Positions 25,581 through 35,174 are shown, numbered from the stretch's first letter. The stretch is DNA of 64,000 nucleotides from Kutzneria kofuensis (GCF_014203355.1 NZ_JACHIR010000002.1:620001-684000), one strand, 5' to 3'. Made by a program: numbers and translations. Notes: generated by a model not told the origin, from the sequence alone.

Positions 25581-26018
25581 GTGGCGGACGACGGGCTCAA
25601 CACCGGCCTGTTGCTGTACATCCCCTACCGATGGCTGGAGAACCGGGTGATCGAGGCGCTCGACCGCGCCGGCTACGGCGACATCACCGCCGCGCAGATG
25701 AAGATCGTGCAGCGGATCGGCCCCGACGGCACGCGGCTGACCGAGCTGGCCGAGCAGGCCCAGGTGACCAAGCAGACCGCCGGCTTCCTGGTCGACCAGC
25801 TGGTGAAGGCCGGCTGGGTGGAGCGCGTGCCCGACCCCACCGACAAGCGGGCCCGGCTGGTCCGCATCTCCGCCCGCGGCCAGGAGGCGCTGCCGATCGC
25901 CGCCGCCGCGGTGGCCGAGGTCGAGGCCGAGTGGGAGGCACACCTGGGCAAGCGGCAGATGGCGCAGCTACGGCAGGTCCTCAGCCGGCTGCGGGAGATC
26001 ACCGACCCGTACGCCTAG
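25581..26018 (+). CDS. MarR-family transcriptional regulator
   Basis: 145-residue winged-helix repressor. Recognition region LTELAEQAQVTKQTAGFLVDQLVKAGWVERV, wing PDPTDKRARLVRISARG, and terminal dimerisation helices flanking. GTG 25581 is preceded by a perfect AGGAGG. It probably represses the divergent mycothiol-dependent-type enzyme gene through the dyad at 25531-25559. Effector unknown. Confidence 0.93.
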   Translation: MADDGLNTGLLLYIPYRWLENRVIEALDRAGYGDITAAQMKIVQRIGPDGTRLTELAEQAQVTKQTAGFLVDQLVKAGWVERVPDPTDKRARLVRISARGQEALPIAAAAVAEVEAEWEAHLGKRQMAQLRQVLSRLREITDPYA

Positions 26019-26030
26019 ACCCACACCATC

Positions 26031-26083
26031 GCTCGGAACGGACCATTCCTCAACTCGGAGTTGAGGAATGGTCCGTTCCGAGC
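26031..26083. terminator. 53-bp perfect palindrome between convergent genes
   Basis: Two 26-base arms, beginning GCTCGGAACGGACCATTCCT and ending in its complement, meet around a single central base at 26057. It lies between the stops of MarR (26018) and TetR (26101). Such a long arm without a loop suggests a bidirectional terminator or a cruciform/REP-like element; there is no T-run. Confidence 0.8.
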
Positions 26084-26100
26084 ACCCCGTGGCGGCTTCG

Positions 26101-26673
26101 TCAGGCCAGTGCGGCGTCGAGCAGCGTCTCGGCGGCGGCCCGGGCGATGGGCGTGCTGGCCGGGCTGCGGTCGTTGCGGCTGGCTGTGCCGTTGCCGTCG
26201 AAGACCATCTGCAGTTGCGTGGCCAGCAGCGTCGGATCGGCGACGCCGGCCTGCTCGGCCAGCTCGGTGAACAGGGCCCGCACCCAGGCCCGGTAGTCCC
26301 GGGTGGCCAGGTCGATGCGGTCACCCGGGCGCGATTCCGCGCTGGCCCGGTGGAAGGCGCAGCCCTGGTAACCGCTCTCGGCGTACACCGCGATCTGGCC
26401 GTCGAACACGGCGAGCAGCTTCTCCCGCGGCGTCTCGGCGGCGTCGACGGCCACCATGATGCGCTCGGCGATGCGGTCCTGCCGGGCCTTCAGGTACGCG
26501 TGGATCAGCTCGTCCTTGCTGCCGAACGTGTTGTACAGCGAGGCCTTCGCGACGCCGGCCTGCTCGATGACCCGGTCGATGCCGACCGTGTGCACGCCCT
26601 CGTTGTAGAACAGCTCGTCAGCGGCCGCCAGCAGACGCTCACGCGCGGACAGCCGGCCCGTGGTCGTCGCCAT
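26101..26673 (-). CDS. TetR-family regulator of the adjacent MFS exporter
   Basis: 190-residue repressor with HTH GIDRVIEQAGVAKASLYNTFGSKDELI and a TetR_C domain (GYQGCAFHRASAESRP). ATG 26673 (MATTTG) is favoured: GAGGGAG lies 9 bases before it. It is the second gene after the MFS transporter. The operator sequence AGACAG-n-CTGTTCA occurs both in front of this gene and, twice, upstream of the transporter, indicating autoregulated control of export in response to an unknown drug. Confidence 0.93.
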   Translation of the reverse strand: MATTTGRLSARERLLAAADELFYNEGVHTVGIDRVIEQAGVAKASLYNTFGSKDELIHAYLKARQDRIAERIMVAVDAAETPREKLLAVFDGQIAVYAESGYQGCAFHRASAESRPGDRIDLATRDYRAWVRALFTELAEQAGVADPTLLATQLQMVFDGNGTASRNDRSPASTPIARAAAETLLDAALA

Positions 26674-26694
26674 TGACATCCACTCCCTCATACC

Positions 26695-26709
26695 AGACAG
26701 ATCTGTTCA
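26695..26709. promoter_or_regulatory. TetR operator (site 3)
   Basis: AGACAGATCTGTTCA, with a perfect 10-bp core ACAGATCTGT, in the 38-base gap between the MFS stop and the TetR start. It matches the two sites upstream of the MFS gene. Confidence 0.75.
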
Positions 26710-26711
26710 GT

Positions 26712-27965
26712 TTACGCCACGCTGGTGCGGCGTGCCCGGACCAGGGCGGCCAGCGCCAGCAGGGCGAGCACCATCACGGCCACGCCGTAGATCTCGGCCG
26801 CGCCGAACAGGCCCGGGCCGTGCACGGTCAGCACGCCGGCGACCACCGCGGGCACCCCGAAGCCGAGATAGGACACCACGTACAGCAGCGACAGAGTGCC
26901 GGCCCGCTCGTGCGGCGCGACCTGCGGGACGACGATCCGGATGCCGCCCTGGAAGCCGCCACCGAAGCCGGCGCCCGCGATCACGGTGCCGACGAAGAAC
27001 AGCGCCACCGAGCCGATGCCGAGCGCGGCCAGGGTGACGGCGACGCCCACGAACAGCGCGATCGAACCGGTCAGCATGACGGCCGTCGGACTGACGGAGC
27101 GGAACACCAGCACCATGGCGCTGGCGATGCCGGCGAACGCGAGCAGCAGCACACCGGCCAGAATGGTGTTGTTGCCGCCGATGAGCTTGCCGAGCAGCGC
27201 CGGCCCGAGCGCGCCGTACAGGCCGGCCAGCGCCCACGCCGCGAACAGCACCGGGGCGGCGGCCATCAGGTGCGAGCGGACCGTGCGCGGCAGGGCGATC
27301 TCCGGCTTGAGGCTGGCCAGAGCTCCGGGAGCGCGCGTGACCGTCTCACGGATGAAGACGACGCCCAGCGCCTGCAGCAGGAAGAGCGCAAACAGCACGT
27401 AGTAGACGAGGTGCGTGGGCGCCGGCAGGAAGCTCACCAGAAGCGCCGACAGCACCGCGCCCGTTGCCGTGCCGATGCCCGGCGTGAGGGCGTTGGCGAG
27501 CTGGCCGCGCTTGGCGTCGATGTCGAGCATCATCGCCCCGATCGCGCCGACCGCGGCCCCGGTCGCCAGGCCCTGGATGACGCGGCCGACCAGCAGCCCC
27601 GGCACGCCGCCCGCGGTGGCCAGCACGATCATCGTCGCCGCCTCGACCAGCAGTGTCACCAGCAGCACGGGCTTGCGGCCGACGTGGTCGGACAGCTTGC
27701 CCACGGTGAGCAGCGCCGCCAGCACCGACACCGCGTAGCTGCCGAACACGATGGTCGTGGTGATCGGCGAGAAGCCCCATTCCGCCTGGTAGATGGCATA
27801 GATCGGGGTCGGCGCGCTGGACGCGGCGAGCAGCGACACCACCACCGAGGCGAGTAGGAGCATGGCCGTGCCGGACCGACCTCTGGCCTCCGATGGCGCG
27901 ACCGCCCCAGGGCGGGTGTCGTGGCGGCCGCGGTCGGCGCGGGTCCGCGTGATGGCCTGGGTCAT
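26712..27965 (-). CDS. MFS transporter (drug-efflux type)
   Basis: About 417-residue, 12-helix major facilitator. Helix pairs are visible throughout (AMLLLASVVVSLLAAS, VFGSYAVSVLAALLTVG, PVLLVTLLVEAATMIVLA and onward). The loop 2-3 motif is GKLSDHVGRKPVLL, the canonical MFS motif A. ATG 27965 (MTQAITR) is preferred over the ATG three codons upstream. It forms an operon with the TetR gene, and paired operators (27987-28035) lie directly upstream. Exported substrate unknown. Confidence 0.92.
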   Translation of the reverse strand: MTQAITRTRADRGRHDTRPGAVAPSEARGRSGTAMLLLASVVVSLLAASSAPTPIYAIYQAEWGFSPITTTIVFGSYAVSVLAALLTVGKLSDHVGRKPVLLVTLLVEAATMIVLATAGGVPGLLVGRVIQGLATGAAVGAIGAMMLDIDAKRGQLANALTPGIGTATGAVLSALLVSFLPAPTHLVYYVLFALFLLQALGVVFIRETVTRAPGALASLKPEIALPRTVRSHLMAAAPVLFAAWALAGLYGALGPALLGKLIGGNNTILAGVLLLAFAGIASAMVLVFRSVSPTAVMLTGSIALFVGVAVTLAALGIGSVALFFVGTVIAGAGFGGGFQGGIRIVVPQVAPHERAGTLSLLYVVSYLGFGVPAVVAGVLTVHGPGLFGAAEIYGVAVMVLALLALAALVRARRTSVA

Positions 27966-27986
27966 GGCACACACTCCGAGATGAGT

Positions 27987-28035
27987 AGACAGGTCTGTTC
28001 AATCGACTGGGACCGACAGTAGACAGACCTGTCCA
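27987..28035. promoter_or_regulatory. Paired TetR operators upstream of MFS gene
   Basis: AGACAGGTCTGTTCA (27987-28001) and AGACAGACCTGTCCA (28021-28035), 34 bases start to start. They share the sequence of the site preceding the tetR gene, 22 and 56 bases upstream of the MFS start. Confidence 0.8.
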
Positions 28036-28136
28036 CTCAGTCAAGTGACCTGCGCCGCAGCCCGCTGGCACGTTCCGTCAGCAGCGGTGGCACGTTCGGC
28101 GACCCCACTGGGCCGGCGGAATTCGAGGATGGGCGC

Positions 28137-28688
28137 ATGACCTTCGGTGGCAACCTGCTCATCGGCGCCAGCGGCTCCGGCGCCGTCGCGTTCCTGCCCA
28201 TGTTCCTGTCCGCGCTGCGGACGGAGTTCTCCGGCAGCGTCACGGTGCTCATGACGCACAGCGCGACGACCTTCCTGCCCGCGTCCACCATGGGCCTGTT
28301 CGCGGACCGGGTCGTCACCGGCGGCGATCCCACGACGTGGGCGCGCTCCAACCACGTCACCCTGGCCGAGGAGCACGACCTGTTCGTGGTGCTGCCCGCG
28401 ACGGCGAACACCCTCGCCGCGGCGGCCATCGGCGGCGCGCCGAACCTGCTGACGACCACCGTGCTGGAGTTCCCGACGCCGGTGGTGTTCTTCCCGGTCA
28501 TGTCGGCCCAGATGTGGGCCAAGCCCTCCGTGCAACGCAACGCCGCCCTGCTTCGCGAGGACGGGCACGAGATCGTCAACCCTGCCGTCGGGCCGCGTTA
28601 CGACGTCGCGCTCGGGCGGTTCGTCACAGGGCCGACGCCGCCGACGCCACCTCAGTTCGTGTCGAAGGTCGCCGAGCGCCTGCGGTGA
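28137..28688 (+). CDS. HFCD-type flavoprotein (PPC decarboxylase / LanD-like)
   Basis: 183-residue flavoprotein of the homo-oligomeric FMN-containing Cys decarboxylase fold. NLLIGASGSGAVAFLPMFLSAL is the FMN-binding start; the substrate-clamp region is LPATANTLAAAAIGGAPNLLTTTVLEF, and PVVFFPVMSAQMWAKPSVQRNAALLREDGHEIVNP matches the family's P-x-M-N-x-x-M-W signature, here with Ser-Ala instead of Asn. Relatives decarboxylate peptidyl or phosphopantothenoyl cysteine. No peptide precursor or CoA gene is adjacent. The 3' end overlaps the convergent AraC gene by 37 bases. Confidence 0.85.
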   Translation: MTFGGNLLIGASGSGAVAFLPMFLSALRTEFSGSVTVLMTHSATTFLPASTMGLFADRVVTGGDPTTWARSNHVTLAEEHDLFVVLPATANTLAAAAIGGAPNLLTTTVLEFPTPVVFFPVMSAQMWAKPSVQRNAALLREDGHEIVNPAVGPRYDVALGRFVTGPTPPTPPQFVSKVAERLR

Positions 28689-29602
28689 TCGCCCGGCGTG
28701 CCGCCCGTCACCCGCTGGAACGCCCGGTGCAGTTGCGCGGCGCCGGCGAACCCGCACTGCTGCGCCACCGCCGCCAGCGGCAACCGCGGGTTGGAGCGCA
28801 GCGTCTGCTGCGCCCGCTCCACCCGGAGTCGGCGCATCAGCGACGTGAACGGCTCGTCGTCGGCCAGCGCCCGGAACAGGGTCCGCTTCGAGATGCGGCA
28901 CCCGGCCGCCACCGATGCGGCGTCCAGGTCCGGATCGCACGCGTTTTCCCGTACGAACCGGTGCACGCGCTCCCGGGTGATCGCGAGTTGGGACCGCTCC
29001 CCCGCCGTGCGCCGGGCTGCCCAGCCCAGCGCCGTGTCGAGCAAGCCGAGCGTGTGCGGGACGAACTCTGACACCACCGCTGGATCCACATCGTCCAATC
29101 CCAGCAGGAAGTCCGTGACCAGCCGGGCCGGGCCGTCCAGCGGCACCGAGGTGGCGTCGGCCAGTGTCCGGCGCGGCAGCATCGACACCGGGACCCGGAT
29201 CACCAGCTGCGCGAACTCCCCGTCGAACTGCATCGTGTACGGCCGGGCACTGTCCACAAACACCAGTGCGCCGGGCGCCAGCACCGCACTACGACCGTCC
29301 TGCGCCAAGAACCCCTGCCCGCGCAGTTGGATATTCGCCAGCAAATGATGTTCAGAGCTGCGGGCGACCAGCCCCCACGTGCGGTCCACCTGCTGCGCCT
29401 GCGACGCCAGCCGCGCAAACCCGATGCCCGCTACCTCCCGGTGCCTGACCACTCCGGCAAAGCCGTCGTGAGCGGCCGGCCGGACCGCCACCTCGACGAA
29501 CCTCGCGCAGACCAGGTCACGCCAGTACGCCGCCGCATCCCGTCCGTCGACGTCCGAAGTGGACACCGTGACGGCGAGGGCGGGTCGAGGAGGCGCATCC
29601 AT
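28652..29602 (-). CDS. AraC-family transcriptional regulator
   Basis: 316-residue regulator. Residues 1-200 form an AraC-binding-like cupin sensor (YWRDLVCARFVEVAVRP, HHLLANIQLRGQGFLAQDGR, LAPGALVFVDSARPYTMQF). The last 100 residues hold two HTHs (DLDAASVAAGCRISKRTLFRALAD; LAAVAQQCGFAGAAQLHRAFQRVTGGTPGD). Its stop lies 37 bases inside the 3' end of the flavoprotein gene, giving antisense overlap. Similar proteins regulate oxidoreductases or catabolism; no target is apparent nearby. Confidence 0.92.
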   Translation of the reverse strand: MDAPPRPALAVTVSTSDVDGRDAAAYWRDLVCARFVEVAVRPAAHDGFAGVVRHREVAGIGFARLASQAQQVDRTWGLVARSSEHHLLANIQLRGQGFLAQDGRSAVLAPGALVFVDSARPYTMQFDGEFAQLVIRVPVSMLPRRTLADATSVPLDGPARLVTDFLLGLDDVDPAVVSEFVPHTLGLLDTALGWAARRTAGERSQLAITRERVHRFVRENACDPDLDAASVAAGCRISKRTLFRALADDEPFTSLMRRLRVERAQQTLRSNPRLPLAAVAQQCGFAGAAQLHRAFQRVTGGTPGDHRRRSATFDTN

Positions 29603-30809
<1,207 letters not shown>

Positions 30810-30852
30810 CGAAAAGGCGGGCCGAGCGTTTCACGCTCGGCCCGCCTTTTCG
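30810..30852 (+). terminator. Intrinsic-type terminator after rpf
   Basis: 19-bp perfect stem CGAAAAGGCGGGCCGAGCG (30810-30828) with loop TTTCA and the complementary arm 30834-30852 ending in CCTTTTCG. It begins one base after the rpf stop codon, and its symmetric A/T flanks let it work for the convergent DivIVA-like gene ending at 30858. Confidence 0.9.
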
Positions 30853-30857
30853 TGTGT

Positions 30858-31523
30858 TCAGACGTCGACGGGCTGCTCGAACTCCGAGGAGACGTCCTGC
30901 CGGGGCGCCGGCACCAGATCGGGCGCCGCCCCCTCGAACGAGGAATAGGTGGCGTCGAACGCCGCCTGGCGTTCCTGGATCTCCTTGAGCAGCAGCTGCG
31001 ACTGCTCCACCGCCTGCTGCACGATGTGGCTGGCCTGCTCGGCCGCCTTGGCCAGGCAGCGCTGCGTCTCCTGCTCGGTCTGCTCGACCAGTTCGACCCG
31101 CTGTCGCAGCAGCTCCTCGGCCCGCTCCCGCAGCTGCTCGGACTGCTCGATCGCCGCCCGCCGGATGAGGTTGGCCTCCTGCTCGGCGTTCTCGATCATC
31201 CGCTGCATGTGCTGCGCGGCCGGCGTCTGGGCCAGCCGCTTGTCCGGGTCGGGGCGCAACTGGTCCAGCTCGGCCTGCATCTTCTCGGCACGCTGGGCCA
31301 GCTCCTGGTACTGCCGCAGGACCGCGTCGCGGTCGGAGCGGGTCTGCTCCAGCGTCTCGGTCAGGTGGTCGCACCGGCGGGTGGTCGCCTCCAGATCCGC
31401 CCGCGTCGCGCGCAGTTCCTCGTCCACCGCGGTCATCTCGTCATCAACCTGCTCCCGCGCGTAGCCCCGGAACCGGACTCGGAACATTCGCGGTTGCCGC
31501 TTTGAGACCTCGTCGATCAGCAT
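30858..31523 (-). CDS. DivIVA/Wag31-like coiled-coil protein
   Basis: 221-residue, nearly all coiled coil. The N-terminal MFRVRFRGYAREQVDDEMTAVDEELRAT matches the DivIVA lipid-binding segment (F-x-x-x-x-R-G-Y…VD). The rest is heptad-rich (RCDHLTETLEQTRSDRDAVL, QHMQRMIENAEQEANLIRRAA, ELVEQTEQETQRCLAKAAEQ) ending in an acidic tail. DivIVA relatives mark curved membrane and organise polar growth. It sits 67 bases downstream of the penicillin-binding protein gene on the same strand, supporting a cell-wall role. It is probably a paralogue rather than Wag31 itself. Confidence 0.8.
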   Translation of the reverse strand: MLIDEVSKRQPRMFRVRFRGYAREQVDDEMTAVDEELRATRADLEATTRRCDHLTETLEQTRSDRDAVLRQYQELAQRAEKMQAELDQLRPDPDKRLAQTPAAQHMQRMIENAEQEANLIRRAAIEQSEQLRERAEELLRQRVELVEQTEQETQRCLAKAAEQASHIVQQAVEQSQLLLKEIQERQAAFDATYSSFEGAAPDLVPAPRQDVSSEFEQPVDV

Positions 31524-31590
31524 CTTGGGCTCCTTCGTCCACCAGGAGGTTTCCCCGCTAAACCGATTCGCACGCCACCCGTGTGGGTGG

Positions 31591-33927
31591 TCAACGGGGC
31601 ACGTCGTGGCCGGCGCTGACGATCAGCGTGATCGCCGTGTCCGTCGGGAACGCCCCGGCGTGCGACTGCCCGAGCACCGTCCCCTTCGGACTGTCCGACT
31701 CCTGCGGCGAGACGTCCACCCGCGCGTAACCGGCCTGTCGCAAGGTGTCCTGCGCATGTTGCACAGCGGTGCCGACCACCCACGGCGCGGTAGGCCCGTG
31801 CGGCCGCGCGTCGAGGTAGCCGGGATCCGCGGCCGGCAGCCCCGAGTCGGGCGAGTTGCCGAGCAGCTTGCCGAAGGCGGCGAAGAACGGCGGCGAGGCC
31901 AGCGAGCCGCCGAAGGCGCCGGCGCATCCGCTGTCGTCGGAATCGAGGCGCGGCGGCTTCGACGCGCAGATCGGCGCCGGCGCCGACCCGTCCGCGAACA
32001 CCAGTGAGGACACCGCGTAGTGCCGCAGGCCGGCGACGAAGCCGACGGACTCGTTGTACTCGGTGGTGCCGGTCTTGCCGGCGAGCTGCCGGGTCCAGTG
32101 CGCCTTCAGCGCCGAGGTCGCCGACGTGCCCTCGGTGGTGTCCTTGGCCAGGCCCCGGATCACGGTGTCGGCCAGCGCCGGCGCGACGACCTGCTCGCAC
32201 TCCTGGTGGGGCAGCGCCACCGGCCGCCCGTCGTGGTCCAGCACCTGGCGCACGGGCGTGGGCGGGCACCACTTGCCGCTGTCGTCGAGCGTGGCCATCA
32301 CGTTGGCCAGCTCCAGCGGGCTCACCGCGCTCACGCCCAGCGTGAAGGACGGGTTGTTGCGGAAGTAGTCCCGCTGAGGTGAGTTGTACTCGGCTTTCTG
32401 GGACCGCTCGTCGGCCGGGTCGGTCGTCGGCGGGCTGCCCGCCTCGGACGCGGCCAGCGTCCGGCGCAGTCCCAGCCGGTACGCCATGGTCAGCACCGAC
32501 GGCAGGCCGGCCCGCAGCTCCAGGTCCGTGAACGCCACGTTCGGCGACGTGGCGAGCGCGTTCTCCAGCGTGATCGGATTCGGGTAGCCGACGTAGTCGT
32601 TCTGCACGGTGTGGCAGACGGTGTACTCGTCGACGATCGGCGGCATGAAGCACTGGCTGTTCGGGTTGGGCAGCGGGGTGTTCAACCCGACCTTGCCCTG
32701 CTCCATGGCCGCCGCGGTGGTGAAGAGCTTGAAGATGGAGCCGGCGCCGAAGGGGTCGCTGACCTCGACCGGCAGGTTGGTCATCGACTGGCCGGCGGCG
32801 GCGTCGACCCCGTACTCGCGGTTGGCGACCATCGCGGCGACCTCGTGCGAGTCGGAGCCGGGCCGGATCACGACCATGGTGTTGGCGATGCCCGGCGTCC
32901 GCGGCGGCACGTTCGCGTCGACGGCCCCCTTGGTCAGGCCGGTCAGCTTGGCGTCCACAGTGGTCCGAATCCGGTAGCCGCCGGTCCGCAGCTGGTCCGT
33001 CGTGAACCCGGCGCTGCGGAGGTAATCCCGTACGTAGGCGCAGAAGAAGCCGAAGCCCGGTTTCACGCCGACGCAGTCGCTGGCCGGGACCCGTGGGTCG
33101 GCGACGACGCCGAGCGGCTGCTTCTTGGCCTGGTCGGCGATCTGCGGGTCGAGCTTGCCGATCGACACCTCCGCGTCGAGCACGGCGTTGCGGCGCTGCA
33201 GAGCCGCCTGCGGGTGGTTCCACGGGTTGTACGCGACGGGGTTGTTGACCACACCGGCCAGCAGCGCCGCCTGCGTGACGGTCAACTTGTCCGGCGTGGT
33301 CTCGAAGAAGACCTGGGCGGCCGCGGCCACGCCGTCGGTGTTTCCGGTGAACGTCACCAGGTTCAGGTACCTGGTCAGGATCTCGTCCTTGCTCAGCTGG
33401 CTGTCCAGCTCGACGGCCACCCGCGCCTCGCGCAGCTTGCGCACCGCGGTCAGGGCCCGCGCCTGCTCCTGCGCCTTCTTGTTGTTCCGCGCGGTGACGA
33501 GGATCTGGTAGTTCTTCACGTACTGCTGGGTCAGCGTGGACGCGCCCTGCGACGTCTCGCCGCTGGCCTCGTTGCTGATCAGCGCCCGCATCGTGCCGGC
33601 GGGGTCGATCCCGTGGTGGCTGTAGAAGCGCTTGTCCTCGATCGCCACCATGGCGACCTTCATGTTCGGCGATATCCGGTCGGACGGCGTGTCCAGCCGG
33701 TACTGGTCGTACAGGTAGGCGATCGGTGTGCCGTCGGTCGCCTCCAGCACGGAGGCGTACGGCGGCTTGCCCCGTTCCAGCGCCAACGCCAGCGAATGCA
33801 CCGCATCCCCGGTCGCGTTGGACAGCAGCCCGAGGCCGCCGGCGGCCGGAAGCGCCATGCCGGCAAGGCACGACCCCGCCACCACGCACGCCAGGATCAG
33901 CTTCGTCACCAACCACAGTCGCCGCAC
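31591..33927 (-). CDS. Class A penicillin-binding protein with PASTA domain
   Basis: 778-residue bifunctional peptidoglycan synthase. Transmembrane helix near the start (LVTKLILACVVAGSCLAGMAL). GT51 glycosyltransferase: EDKRFYSHHGIDP (about 96), QGASTLTQQYVKNYQ, RKLREARVAVELDSQLSKDEILTRYLN. Transpeptidase: nucleophile SxxK in GSIFKLF (Ser about 397), SxN in TSPNVAF, KTG in GKTGTTEYN (about 617). The last 70 residues are one PASTA domain (PWVVGTAVQHAQDTLRQAGY). GTG 33927 is chosen because AAAGGGGG precedes it; no family-like sequence lies upstream. Likely co-transcribed with the DivIVA-like gene. Confidence 0.95.
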   Translation of the reverse strand: MRRLWLVTKLILACVVAGSCLAGMALPAAGGLGLLSNATGDAVHSLALALERGKPPYASVLEATDGTPIAYLYDQYRLDTPSDRISPNMKVAMVAIEDKRFYSHHGIDPAGTMRALISNEASGETSQGASTLTQQYVKNYQILVTARNNKKAQEQARALTAVRKLREARVAVELDSQLSKDEILTRYLNLVTFTGNTDGVAAAAQVFFETTPDKLTVTQAALLAGVVNNPVAYNPWNHPQAALQRRNAVLDAEVSIGKLDPQIADQAKKQPLGVVADPRVPASDCVGVKPGFGFFCAYVRDYLRSAGFTTDQLRTGGYRIRTTVDAKLTGLTKGAVDANVPPRTPGIANTMVVIRPGSDSHEVAAMVANREYGVDAAAGQSMTNLPVEVSDPFGAGSIFKLFTTAAAMEQGKVGLNTPLPNPNSQCFMPPIVDEYTVCHTVQNDYVGYPNPITLENALATSPNVAFTDLELRAGLPSVLTMAYRLGLRRTLAASEAGSPPTTDPADERSQKAEYNSPQRDYFRNNPSFTLGVSAVSPLELANVMATLDDSGKWCPPTPVRQVLDHDGRPVALPHQECEQVVAPALADTVIRGLAKDTTEGTSATSALKAHWTRQLAGKTGTTEYNESVGFVAGLRHYAVSSLVFADGSAPAPICASKPPRLDSDDSGCAGAFGGSLASPPFFAAFGKLLGNSPDSGLPAADPGYLDARPHGPTAPWVVGTAVQHAQDTLRQAGYARVDVSPQESDSPKGTVLGQSHAGAFPTDTAITLIVSAGHDVPR

Positions 33928-34052
33928 GGCAGCCCCCTTTCGTTCCCTTGAGAAGTTCCCGGCGGTTGCATGCGAAAACAACTGAGCACTCCTCGATCGG
34001 GTGGTTTGTCGTTCGCGCGGAGTAGTCGCCGCCGGTCTGGGCACGCTGCAGC

Positions 34053-34376
34053 ATGTCCGTCAGCGAGGCGTTCGAGGGGGCCGTCCCCGGCCGCATGCCG
34101 GCACGGCGAGTGTGGGAGCTGCGCCAACAGGTGCGGGCGCTGGAGGCCGAGCGCGAGGAGCTCGTCGAGGAGCTGGCCGAGCTGCGCAGCCAGCTGATCG
34201 GGGCGTACCAGCGGCTCGCCGCGGGCGCGGCCGGACCGGACGTGCCGAACCGGCTGCTGCGGCTGGTGTGCGACGAGGCCAACCGGATCCGACTGGAAGC
34301 CCTTCGCTACGCCCAAAAAGTAGAATACGAGGCCCGCTCGCAGTCATGGCGAGCGGGCCCCGTCAGCGAGGGCTGA
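34053..34376 (+). CDS. Small coiled-coil protein, unknown function
   Basis: 107-residue protein, unrecognised. Residues about 17-55 are a strong coiled coil (WELRQQVRALEAEREELVEELAELRSQL). The region VPNRLLRLVCDEANRIRLEALRYAQKVEYEAR resembles the membrane-proximal helices of DivIVA/SepIVA-type proteins (x-L-V-C-D-E-A-N-x-I-R-x-E). It is divergent from the penicillin-binding protein gene and inside the cell-wall block, which suggests a division or envelope role. The last 15 codons coincide with the terminator stem for the lysozyme gene, so the true end could be affected. Confidence 0.6.
   Translation: MSVSEAFEGAVPGRMPARRVWELRQQVRALEAEREELVEELAELRSQLIGAYQRLAAGAAGPDVPNRLLRLVCDEANRIRLEALRYAQKVEYEARSQSWRAGPVSEG
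34331..34359 (-). terminator. Intrinsic terminator of the GH25 gene
   Basis: 10-bp perfect stem GGCCCGCTCG/CGAGCGGGCC around a 9-base loop. On the minus strand it follows the lysozyme stop codon by 17 bases and is trailed by a T-rich tract (TCGTATTCTACTTTTT). Confidence 0.75.
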
Positions 34377-35174
34377 TCAGCCGTTGGCGAGCGCCTTCAA
34401 CCGGTCGTAGGCGCCGTTGAAGCGGTCCTGGTCACCGGGGAAGGTGCCCTTGTCCGCGAACTGCCAGATGGTCAGGAAACCCCAGCCGGCCGGCAGCGCG
34501 CCGACGGAACTGCCGTAGAACGGGATCCACAGCGGATTGTTCGCGCCGAAGCCGGGATTGTTGCCGGTGCACTGGGTCCACCACTTGGTGCTGGTGAAGA
34601 TGGTCGGGAACCGCTTGGTCCGGGCCAGCACCCGGTCGCTGAACGCCTTCACCCACGCCACCATCGCGGCCTGGCTCAGGCCGTAACACGTGGCGCCGTA
34701 CGGGTTGTACTCGATGTCCAGCGCGGGCGGCAGGGTCATGCCGTCACGGGACCAGGCGCCGCCGTGGTCGACGAAGTAGTCGGCCTGCGCCTGCCCGCCG
34801 GACTGGTTGGGCACGGCGAAGTGGTACGCCCCGTGCATCAGGCCGGCCCCGATCGAGCCGGTGTACTGCTGGTTGAAGAACGGGTTCGTGTACGTCGTCG
34901 CCTCGGTCGCCTTGACGTAGACGAACTTGCCGCCCTTGCCCGCCACCGCCTTCCAGTCGATGTTGCCCTGGTGGCTGCTGACGTCCATGCCGGGCGTCTG
35001 CGCGACCTGCGCGGTCAACGGTTGGGATGCCGGCATCGTCCGGCCCTCGACGAGGGCGATCTGCGAGCCCATCTCGTGGTCGTCGTCGCCGGGCGCCGCG
35101 CTCGCGGCGGCCATACCGGTCGCCGCCAGCAACAGTGCCGCGAGCAGGACGGCCAGCCGACCAGGGTAGGACAT
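34377..35174 (-). CDS. Secreted GH25 lysozyme (muramidase)
   Basis: 265-residue secreted muramidase that cleaves the MurNAc-GlcNAc bond. Signal peptide (residues 1-26, LAVLLAALLLAATGMAAASA). GH25 domain from about residue 60: GMDVSSHQGNIDW, KFVYVKATEATTYTNPFF, AGLMHGAYHFAVPN, catalytic ALDIEYNPYG (Asp/Glu), FPTIFTSTKWWTQC, WIPFYG, FLTIWQFADKG. ATG 35174 is preceded by GGAGG. No binding module is attached. Confidence 0.95.
   Translation of the reverse strand: MSYPGRLAVLLAALLLAATGMAAASAAPGDDDHEMGSQIALVEGRTMPASQPLTAQVAQTPGMDVSSHQGNIDWKAVAGKGGKFVYVKATEATTYTNPFFNQQYTGSIGAGLMHGAYHFAVPNQSGGQAQADYFVDHGGAWSRDGMTLPPALDIEYNPYGATCYGLSQAAMVAWVKAFSDRVLARTKRFPTIFTSTKWWTQCTGNNPGFGANNPLWIPFYGSSVGALPAGWGFLTIWQFADKGTFPGDQDRFNGAYDRLKALANG

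Noticed and set aside
31517-34282. A 921-codon reading frame opposite/alongside the penicillin-binding protein
   Set aside because: It is a shadow frame with Arg/Gly/Ala-rich low-complexity translation; the same DNA encodes an intact class A PBP in another frame on the same strand.
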